A stretch of DNA of 34,759 nt from Chara braunii. Its lineage: Eukaryota > Streptophyta > Charophyceae > Charales > Characeae. The notes under the pieces were generated by a model, which was given only the letters and a program-made list of their open reading frames with translations, made no database searches and was not told the origin of the DNA. The translations under genes and the position numbers were made by a program. Numbering within the stretch: position 1 is the first letter of the stretch; each line of letters opens with the position of its first letter. Where the stretch lies: positions 1,349,229-1,383,987 of the forward strand of contig BFEA01000385.1 of assembly GCA_003427395.1 (NCBI GenBank), given 5' to 3'. This document shows positions 9,692 through 17,299 of the stretch, piece by piece.

Positions 9692-11098
9692 GATGCCTCT
9701 TCTAACGAATTGAAAAGCGTGGATAGAATGAGGGGCTGGCTCAGGTACTGCCACCAAACACAATCAGCGTTGGAAGAATTGATTGAGAGTTTCCCCCTTC
9801 AATGGTACTATATCCTGCGAAAAGGTTCGAGCATACAAGAAGGGGGCTGGGTGGGTCTGCCTAGCCAAGGGGAACATGTGGGAAGGGTGCAAACTGTTGA
9901 GAAAGAGGCATCTTTGATAGAAATCTTCTTTGTGGAAAGAGATGGAAAGTTACAAGGGAGCCGACAACCATTGGTCTGGAAAGGGAAGGGGGAGGTCTAT
10001 CGTATCAGAGTGTTGGAGGATGGTCAGGGATGGAGGGCTTTCAGACCAATGACCCCAATTGAGGACCTCCCCCTTGACCCCGATGAATGGCAATGGTCCA
10101 CAAACGATCGGCCCAACCCACGAAGACGAGGCAGGGGGAGCGAAGGAAAGTCGATAGCATTACTCACTATGAAAACCAAATCAGCGTATCGAATGATGAG
10201 ACCCAAACGCAACTTGAGGGATGTAGTGGAGGAGAGGTGGCACCGACATCTCAATGTGGATATGGCCCTGCTTAAGCCAATAAAATGGTTTAGGGATTAT
10301 GGGATGAGGCCAGCGAAGATTTCTGCCCTCCAATGGCAGATCTCACACCGTTGTTTGCCAAATAATGACTGGCTAATCGACCACACAAGCCTGGAACAGC
10401 AGGGCCGGGCATTACCATGGTGCCAGAGTTGCCTTCAGAGTTTTCAAAGCCGGAAATGCCCTGAGACAGTGGAACATATTTTCCTTCAATGCCCTGCCGC
10501 GGTGTTACTGTGGCGCGGATGGGACAGAATCTGGCGACACATGATTCCGAACCCAGCATGGCCATGGGAGTGGAGGACCATCCTACTGTGGCATTGTCCG
10601 CAAGGGTATTCAAGTATCTTTGAGGAAAACATGTTCAAGCTGGGAAGGCGCTCTATCCTATGGGTTATTTGGTGGAGAAGATGCATTCTAGCAATGGAGG
10701 GGGCTAGGGTGGAAGAGGGGGAGGTTAAGGAACAGCTGCGGACATTGGTACAGTCCAAGATATTGGCACAGTGGCGTGCCGCAAAGCAACTGTTGGACCA
10801 GGCACACTCCAGGAGCGACATGGATAAGATTCTCTCTCGTTATGGGGAAAACTGGTTGGGAGGAAGGAGGGGGGGTTGGGTGGCAGAGGTGAAATGGACA
10901 GGGGATGCACCGAGGTCACAGCAGGAGCTACAACAAGACCAGCGCCAGGAGGAGGAAGTCGAAAGAGATTATAGGTTGTGTTTCCGAGATTGGCTAACCA
11001 TCGATCCCAGGGAGCCGTTGCGTCCAGCCCAGGATTTTGCAGATCCGTTTCCCCCCCACCCTCTAGCCCTAATGGAGGTCCCACATGATGTGGTATGA
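9692..11098 (+). pseudogene. LINE-B C-terminal region with CCHC zinc finger
   Basis: In frame with the upstream RT after the TAA at 9689-9691 and open for 462 codons from the Met at 9710. Near 10335-10500 it carries ISHRCLPNNDWLIDH, CQSCLQSF and CPETVEHIFLQCP, followed by LLWRGWDRIW. This is the zf-RVT type finger (C-x2-C ... H-x4-C) found downstream of RT in plant LINEs and implicated in RNA or DNA contact. The terminal 150 residues are Arg/Glu/Gln-rich with no known domain. It is the C-terminal part of ORF2, not a separate gene. Confidence 0.85.
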
Positions 11099-11643
11099 GT
11101 GAGATTGAGTAGACTGCGTATGGACTCGGGACCAAAGGTCAGACCTAGGAAGATAGGGACAGTCGGATGGGATGCTGGACCCGGTTTCCAGCAAAGGTGC
11201 TGCTATCAAATTCAATGAGGCGCTGGACAGCAGGTGTGGGTAGGAGGGGTTGGGAATGAGAAAATCTGCCAGCTATATCATTTTTATCACTCTTTTTAGT
11301 CCCATTTTCAGACCCTTTTTAGACCCTTTTCAGGTTTCAGATAATTCTTCAGACTTTTTTGGTGCGACAGGCCGGGGACCACTGGTGCCCCCCGGTGGCC
11401 CTGCTGGGCCATAGCCCAAGGCTTGGATTGGGAAAGTACGGGATAGTTAGCAATGGGACGCTGGACCCGGTTTCCAGCACGTTATCTCATGATTCCTCAT
11501 GGCTTGTTCAAAGGTAAGGTTCAAATGTAAGGGAAGCTGGACCCGGTTTCCAGCAGGTGCTGCTTCCCACTAATAGATGGAGCCTGCCTGGGGGTGCTAG
11601 CGGTGGCTGCCTACACCAGCACCCCTAACATCACCCAGAGCGT

Positions 11644-11647
<4 letters not shown>
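11099..11647 (+). other. LINE-B 3'UTR with three copies of a small hairpin
   Basis: The self-complementary GCTGGACCCGGTTTCCAGC occurs near 11174, 11460 and 11525. Arms GCTGGA and TCCAGC enclose a CCCGGTT loop. The last copy leads into the terminal segment (CAGGTGCTGC, AATAGATGGAGCC, GCTAGCGGTGG, CCCCTAACATCACCC), which is found again at 4263-4423 and in part at 15606-15640. A conserved 3' hairpin may be the part of the RNA recognised by the element's RT (inference from LINE/SINE pairs of the stringent type). Confidence 0.75.
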
Positions 11648-11674
<27 letters not shown>

Positions 11675-11676
<2 letters not shown>

Positions 11677-12669
11677 TGAAAATTCATCCTTTTCACCGAT
11701 TATACTCTTTGCAGGCACACAAAACGCAAACTGAATACACGAGGATGATTAAAGGATGGATGATGAGGTACATGAGTACAATTTGGATATTCTACACTGC
11801 AAGATAGAGAGACGTGGGAACACAGACAAATTGAGACGACTGTATCAACGAAAAGGTACCAACTCACCAAGAAGTGACACCATAGTGTGATGCAAGTCCC
11901 CATCTAAACCTGGTTACAAAGAAATATGAGTTATGAACCAGTCCCATGGTAAGGAGTAGCCATGTGGCAAAGGCATGATGAGTTTGGGTAATGATATTTT
12001 TTTTGTTTGCCCTCCTTTACCTACCTCTTTGTCGTCTTATCTCTCCCTACCGAAATATTGCTTTTGTTTTTGTGTGCGTATAGCACATGTGTATTCGGTG
12101 GACACCACCCTTGTGGGGAGGGCTACGTGGAATGAGTTATACGTGCCACGTGTGTTATGGAAGCTCACATAATCAGTATTGTGTAGGGAGAAGGAAACAC
12201 CGACAAAGGAACGGATTTTAGAGTTTAAATGCGACCGATTGAGATAAGTTTCGATGGTATGAGGTCTGAACAAATACGATCTTACCGACCAAATTAGTCG
12301 GAGACCCTTTCGAGGGTTATTCCGAAGATAAAAAGTGAAGAGCAAGTGAATGCTCGAAGGATTATAGATGGGTTGATGGACGGACGCCTAAAAAACAAAA
12401 GTGAGATAAGTCATAAATTTGAATGGTTGTCCAACCAAATTGAGTAGGCCGTCGTCGTCCTGACCGGTTTGTCCACCCACTGGTTTCTCTCTGCACTGGG
12501 GTGTGTCCGGATTCCCGTAAGTCACATTGAATATAGTCATTAGCTAAGAGGGAGGAGGAAATTGCGTGAACTGAGAGAAGGGTAGGTTAGAAGTTATGGC
12601 AGTTCACTTTACTGTAGAATTAGTCAATTCCCGCATATCGTATATTACTGTATTTTGTTTTAGCAGCAA
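11675..12669. other. Unassigned
   Basis: No gene, RNA or repeat recognised. Short open frames on both strands lack motifs. Confidence 0.5.
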
Positions 12670-12867
12670 TTAAACCACAAGTACACCCGGGCCTGTAGAG
12701 GCTGCACTGCACACCAAGCTTTGCCAAACCGCCGGCGGCACACTTTTTTTCTTTTTTCACTGGCACTGCCAGCCATTGTGGTCCTGTAGGCCCGAAACTC
12801 AGAATTTCCAGAATAGGCGACGGAACATTTTCAGCAAGGCTGGGGCCATGCACTAGTAGTGGTTTAA
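12670..12867. mobile_element. TTAA-bounded MITE (copy 2, first of tandem triplet)
   Basis: 198 bp between TTAA at 12670-12673 and 12864-12867. The left end is TTAAACCACAAGTACACCC; the right end reversed is TTAAACCACTACTAGTGCATG. Same terminal signature as copy 1. It has no coding capacity. Its right TTAA is also the left TTAA of the next unit. Confidence 0.72.
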
Positions 12868-13037
12868 ATCACTAGTACACGGCCCCAGCCTTGCAGACAG
12901 TTTTTGTCACAACACGCAAAACTCGGAGGCGCCACGCGGCCTGGGGCGCCGTTGGGAACAAAAATCGGCAGCCTCGGAAGTGGTGCGGGTTTCACGGTGA
13001 CAACCGCGGGCCTATGTGTGGTATACTGGTGCTTTAA
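12864..13037. mobile_element. TTAA-bounded MITE (copy 3, second of tandem triplet)
   Basis: 174 bp between TTAA at 12864-12867 and 13034-13037. The left end is TTAAATCACTAGTACACGG; the right end reversed is TTAAAGCACCAGTATACCAC. Its first 34 bp or so mirror the last 34 bp of copy 2 (GGCCCCAGCCTTGC in inverted orientation), so the junction 12835-12897 forms a large palindrome. Confidence 0.7.
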
Positions 13038-13176
13038 ACCACCAATACATCTGAAGATTGAGCCTCTCCTAAAAGTTCGGAGGCCATGGACGGCCGATAA
13101 AATGAATTGGCGGTTCATGGCCTCCAAATTTTTAAGAGAGGCTCAATCTCCTTTTTCGGATGTACTGGTGGTTTAA
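13034..13176. mobile_element. TTAA-bounded foldback MITE (copy 4, third of tandem triplet)
   Basis: 143 bp between TTAA at 13034-13037 and 13173-13176. Left end TTAAACCACCAATACATC; right end reversed TTAAACCACCAGTACATCCG. Beyond the ends the arms stay complementary: ATTGAGCCTCTC...GGAGGCCATG pairs with CATGGCCTCC...GAGAGGCTCAAT. The whole unit folds into a stem of about 60 bp with a short loop around 13095-13112. Such a transcript could feed small-RNA processing (inference). Confidence 0.85.
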
Positions 13177-13234
13177 GGTTTCTCTTGGATTAGTTATAGG
13201 ACAGACCATTGCTAGTCCTAGGGGTAACCAACAT

Positions 13235-13372
13235 GAACATACTAATTAGCAATCTACCTAGATTGATTAGCTCTCTGCAGTGTCTTGTTCAGAGCTAACT
13301 AATGAACAGACTAATTCATAATCTATCTAAAATTGATTAGCTCTCTGCAGTGTCTTGTACAGAGCTAACTAG
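13235..13372. repeat. 69-bp tandem duplication
   Basis: Two copies, starting GAACATACTAATT (13235) and GAACAGACTAATT (13304). Both contain ATTGATTAGCTCTCTGCAG and end in TTGT(T/A)CAGAGCTAACTA. Copies differ at a few positions. No function seen. Confidence 0.9.
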
Positions 13373-13450
13373 AGTGCAACTGTAGTTGTCAGAAATCTGG
13401 GAGTAATTATAGCACTACTGGTCCTAATTTGCTGCTCATTTCCACATGTG

Positions 13451-13534
13451 GTTAACGGGGACCCCCCAGTTTCAGCTCCTGGGTTTTCTTATAAATAGCA
13501 TTAAAAACACGATGAAATTTTGGGTCTCCGTTAA
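13451..13534. mobile_element. 84-bp inverted-repeat element, GTTAACGG ends
   Basis: Begins GTTAACGGGGACCCC and ends GGGTCTCCGTTAAC, so the ends are inverted copies of about 14 bp carrying TTAA. The interior is AT-rich with no ORF. GGGGTCCCTGTTAACTG at 26493-26509 looks like one end of a relative. Possibly a tiny MITE of a second TTAA family. Confidence 0.55.
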
Positions 13535-13919
13535 CCGCCTCTCGCCCATAGCGTTCCAACACTTGGGATACAATGTCGAGAGAAAAATCAGACAACAAGC
13601 CCATGAATGAAATACAACAATGTCTCAGGCAACTAGCTCTTCTACGGTTTCTTTCTCTCAGGGCAGTGGAAGCCAGGTTGCTGTGAGCCAAGCACAACAG
13701 CGTCGTGCTGTGGGAAAAGAGGTTGGGAATTTGGCTGCCCTTCGGTCCAAAATAGCGAGTGCACCCAGCAAAGTAGAAAGGAGGGGGAGAGAAGCTCTGG
13801 CACACACACAAACCCTTACTGGAGGGAAGGGAGGCAAGTATGGGGGCATTGAGGGCTGTAGATGAGAGTGGTCTCAGTCAAACTGAGAAATTGCTGATCA
13901 AAGTATGCGTGAACTGAAT
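13535..13919. other. Unassigned
   Basis: No gene recognised. The overlapping open frames on both strands are composition artefacts without motifs. Confidence 0.5.
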
Positions 13920-14176
13920 CTTAAACCACCAGTCCTTTTCCCCGACATTTTTTCTGAGACGCGGCCGTGCTTGTGCCGCGTTTGGCAGGACGTACCGGCC
14001 TCCTACCAGTTTGCAACAAAAACATCGAGGCAAAATGCGTCACATCCACAGCCTCCGCAGTTGTCTTGACTGGCATAGTAGGAATAGGTGGTGATCGCCA
14101 TGCATATGCCAATGCCGGAGGTGTAAAAGGCAGTACTGAAACCTGGAGTTGAAACACAGGTGGACTACTGGTCTGA
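13920..14176. mobile_element. Degraded TTAA MITE (copy 5)
   Basis: The left end TTAAACCACCAGTCC (13921) matches the family terminus. The right end is only weakly matched by GGACTACTGGTCTGAG near 14162 and lacks TTAA. The interior is GC-rich and non-coding. Only the left border is firm. Confidence 0.45.
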
Positions 14177-14388
14177 GGCCTCATCCCGAACTACTAAGGG
14201 CTACTAAGGGGTCAACAGCTGCTGGGAGAGTCTACTAGCTCGGCCACTTGTTGGTCTGGGAGGACAGAGAAGATGAAAGGTACAGACCGTGCTCATGGAA
14301 TGTACTGTTTAATTGTACCCCCAGTACTTTCATATCCAACATATGTAGAATGGAGTCTAATTTGCCCTTCATGGAACGTGCTGTTTCA

Positions 14389-14481
14389 TTAAACCACCGG
14401 TACTTTCCCCCGCGTTTCTTTTTGGCGCGCAGGGCTTTTCCAGGCTCGGCAAGGGAAGGGTTGAGAGTACTGGTGGTTTAC
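14389..14481. mobile_element. Short TTAA MITE (copy 6)
   Basis: About 92 bp. Left end TTAAACCACCGGTACTTTC, right end GTACTGGTGGTTTA (one base off TTAA). The terminal repeat is about 14 bp. It is the smallest member seen here. The left end sits in a locally repeated context: the CATGGAA(T/C)GT(A/G)CTGTTT just before it also occurs near 14295. Confidence 0.75.
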
Positions 14482-15379
14482 AGACAGATGCCCTTTGGGA
14501 AGCCAAACGAGCCACTAGAATGCGTAACGCCTTCTACAAAGTCCGTAGAAGTAGGAGAGATTGTCATGGCCGGAATAGAAAGTTCTCCCTCGAAATGGCC
14601 AATGGCTACTCGCCTTGTAGTTAGCTCACACTCACACTCTCACTACAAAATGCTTTGTACTCGCAACATGACAATGCTTTTTTGACTGAGTCCTTAGAAG
14701 AGGTAGAAGAAGGGTGGTCACAGAAGGATCTCCTGGCGGAAGGTCCAAAGGGAGGGTTGATGGTAGTGGAAGTTGAAGTTGACGGCAAGGGCGTTAGCAG
14801 AAATAGGATGAACCCGGAGTTGTATCAGTCCTTCTTGAGTGGCAAGGTTATGCCTTGTGGACCATGTGCAGCCGCTAAGTAGACCTATATAGTATCTTCT
14901 TTTTTTATTTTATAAAAAAAACATTTTCGATGAGATAGACCTATATAGTATCTACCTTAGCCAACAAGCAGAAAATAGTTGTAAAAAGACTGCATAAGGA
15001 CGTTGTTCATACCTTCTCCCCCGGTGGGGGGAGGAGGGGGGAGGGGGGGAGGGGCGAGGGGAGGCAAGATAAGGCACAAGTGGGCTTTTTGCTAAGCAAG
15101 GAACTCCATTATGATGTGGTTCTTGGAGGGTATGTAGCTGCAATTTGAGTGGAAGAAAGAAAACTATGTTGTACAGGTGCCCAAATAGGAAGACAGTCTG
15201 TCTAGAGAGGTATTCACCTCACAAGATCGAAGACTACTCAATTGACATGAATATACATACCAAGGATATTCTTTCTATTTAAGAAGATCACCCAAATACC
15301 TCAGATGGATGCTTATCTGCTAGGTCATTTAGTATTGGCAGAACCAAGATGAGGTGTGTTTTTAGCCTTTGTGTCTTCA
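14482..15379. other. Unassigned; contains an 18-bp direct repeat
   Basis: TAGACCTATATAGTATCT occurs at about 14880 and 14937, flanking 38-40 bp that end A-rich when read on the minus strand. A G-rich run (GGGGGGAGG type) lies at 15022-15062. No gene recognised before the gypsy element begins. Confidence 0.5.
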
Positions 15380-15605
15380 AAAGGACAGGCCATAGAGACC
15401 CCTCCAAAGATCGCACGAGTCATCGCTAAGTATCCAGACCTGCAGGAGGAACTCACTGGAGTTGTGGATGCGGGGATAGTTCATGCCATAGAGATTTTCC
15501 CAGGAGCAAAATCCCAAAAGGCAAAATCTATAGGATGCCTCCAACATAGCCAGATGAGCTTTGCAAGCAACTAAAGGAACTGATTGACCAGGGCTGGATT
15601 AAGCC

Positions 15606-15636
15606 AGCAGGTGTAGCTCCCCACCAATAGATGGAG

Positions 15637-15668
<32 letters not shown>
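15606..15668 (+). mobile_element. Short LINE-tail retro-insertion with TSD
   Basis: About 35 nt of LINE-B 3'-tail sequence (AGCAGGTGTAGCTCCCCACC, then AATAGATGGAGC) followed by A(28). It is flanked by a direct repeat GGGCTGGATTAAGCC at 15591-15605 and 15669-15683, a textbook target-site duplication. It interrupts the gypsy RT codons; taking out insert and one repeat reconnects QGWIKP with the following GNSPYGS. Compared with the tails at 4263 and 11525 it starts within the hairpin and stops about 85 nt early. Confidence 0.92.
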
Positions 15669-15672
<4 letters not shown>

Positions 15673-16072
15673 TGGATTAAGCCTGGTAATTCGCCTTACG
15701 GGTCTCATGTTCCATTCATAGTATTCATACCCAAAAGGGGCCTCAGCGCCATCACTGTGCAAAATGTTGAGCCCCTACCCTGCACCGGTGCAGGTACTTC
15801 AGCAAGATAGATCTGAAGCAAGACAGATCTGAAGCCCGGATACTATCAGATACATTTAACACTCGAGGATCAGCACACAACTACATTTCAAACTGGTTAT
15901 CTCCTGTATGCGTTTGTGGAGTTGCTTTTTGGGCTCCGTAACATGCCCGGTACATTCCAGCATGTCATGAACAATGTTTTTCACAAGTAATTGGATAATT
16001 TATTGTTGTTCATCTTGTCAAAATTCTATTTTTAGTAAGACTTTGGAGGATCATGCAGAATATCTGAAGATA

Positions 16073-16090
16073 GTCCTTCGGGACATCCGT

Positions 16091-16122
<32 letters not shown>

Positions 16123-16131
16123 GGCCCCTGC

Positions 16132-16175
<44 letters not shown>
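16073..16175 (+). pseudogene. U6: 3'-truncated U6 snRNA retrocopy with poly(A) and TSD
   Basis: The first 61 nt of U6, identical to the copy at 3379 up to CCCCTGCGC, followed directly by about 42 A. It is flanked by ATCTGAAGATAGT at 16062-16074 and 16175-16187 (the last GT overlaps the U6 start on the left). It sits in gypsy RT between HAEYLKIV and GAFGRSKVLYLGH, which rejoin when it is removed. 5'-complete and 3'-truncated is the reverse of ordinary LINE truncation, so the RNA was shortened before tailing, or the RT primed or switched internally. Confidence 0.93.
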
Positions 16176-16179
<4 letters not shown>

Positions 16180-17189
16180 AAGATAGTAAAGGGAGCGTTT
16201 GGACGAAGTAAAGTCTTGTATTTGGGTCATGAGCTTTCTGACAAAGGGTTGCGGCCTAAGGATGCGACAAGTAGCGGGGACCATTAGGGGCTAACTGTGA
16301 CCCCGGTCTGTGACTGAGGTTAGATCTTTCTTGGGGATGGCTGGGTATTCCAGATTGTCCGTAGAGAACTTTAGTAGTATGGCAAGCCCCTTGGCTGACA
16401 TACTCGGATAGATACCCCTTGGGATTGGAATAAGGAATGAGAGTGGGCTTTCACGTTGGTCTTTCCTGATGAAAGATCCGGTCCTAAAGACTTTTGAGCC
16501 CGGGAAGACAGTTATCGCTACTACTGACGGTAGTCAACATAGGATAGGCGCAGTGCTACAGCAAATAGAAGCAATAGATGTGACTAAGCTGAGACCAATT
16601 GAGCACCTGGTTGAGGAAATGTCATCGCAAAAGCTAACAAATTCCACCTATCAGGCTATCAAAGGGAGTTGTATGTGCTTGGCATCGAAACACTGGAAAC
16701 ATGATCTCCATGACACACATTCTGTCTACTGTCTTCACCCGAAAATAATGCCCGGGCATTCTATTCAACTTACCCTAAAAAGATCAGATTTTCGTTTTTC
16801 CTCTCTTTTTCTCAAATAGAACACCCCTTCAAATATAACGCCCGGGTGCAGAGTGCCTTGTAGGGGTACTATACATGGGTTTGAAAGGGCGGGGAGGGGG
16901 ATATACATGGGTTTTAAAGGGGGTTGAAAGGGGTTTTGACTTCCAAGGGCCATATTTCGGTTTGAGTTTTTGTTCTCGTTCCCCTCCCCTTCCCGAGCTT
17001 ATAGGAATTACGTAGTGACCACACACGACGATGCTCTCAAGCGTTGAATATGAACGACGAGACGCGGAAGCATGAGAAAGGTATGTACAATGTGGTTGCT
17101 GATGAATTGTCCTGGAGGGCTGACTTCCTAGGTGGGTTAGTAAAGGAATTTGGGTTAGAAGAACATGTACCTCTGAAGGCAGAGGAATA

Positions 17190-17295
17190 ATACCAAAGGA
17201 GAGATTATTCTCAGTGAAATCATCAGACATGCGTTAGCAGGTGGAGGAATCCTACCAAGGAGATAATATGCTCAGTGAAATAATCATCAGACATG
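17190..17295. repeat. Imperfect tandem duplication, about 62-bp period
   Basis: TACCAA(A)GGAGA..ATT.TCTCAGTGAAAT..ATCAGACATG occurs at 17190-17231 and again at 17252-17295. It lies right after the gypsy RNase H remnant. It may mark a rearranged junction where the element is interrupted. Confidence 0.75.
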
Positions 17296-17299
17296 TGAT

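Larger units (their letters stand above)
8163..11674 (+). mobile_element. LINE-B: 5'-truncated L1-like retrotransposon
   Basis: A plus-strand non-LTR element that begins abruptly inside the RT fingers (GEVVRTGVLSILYKKGDK) and runs through RT, thumb, a long C-terminal region with a CCHC finger, a stop at 11096-11098, a roughly 550-bp 3'UTR and A(27) at 11648-11674. 5' truncation plus poly(A) is the standard outcome of target-primed reverse transcription. AGATGA occurs both at the 5' junction (near 8163) and just after the poly(A), but is too short to call a target-site duplication. It differs enough from LINE-A in sequence and C-terminal content to be a separate family or subfamily. Confidence 0.9.
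15380..17165 (+). pseudogene. Ty3/gypsy RT and RNase H, decayed
   Basis: Plus-strand pol of a Ty3/gypsy LTR retrotransposon. RT N-terminal landmarks VIAKYPDLQEEL and VDAGIVHAIEIFPGAK (15420-15510) are followed, after a frameshift, by KQLKELIDQGWIKP and then SPYGSHVPFIVFIPKKG, FGLRNMPGTFQHVMNNVF, FSKTLEDHAEYL and YLGHELSDKGLRP. RNase H follows with FEPGKTVIATTDGSQHRIGAVLQQ (16495 on), ASKHWKHDLHDTH and, after about 300 bp of interruption, NVVADELSWRADF (17098). The YxDD box near 16015 is destroyed. Two poly(A) retro-insertions interrupt it (15606-15668 and 16073-16175). No LTRs were recognised. Confidence 0.88.

Noticed and set aside
8163-11680. AGATGA as LINE-B target-site duplication
   Set aside because: Six bases only, in AG-rich sequence; chance match cannot be excluded.
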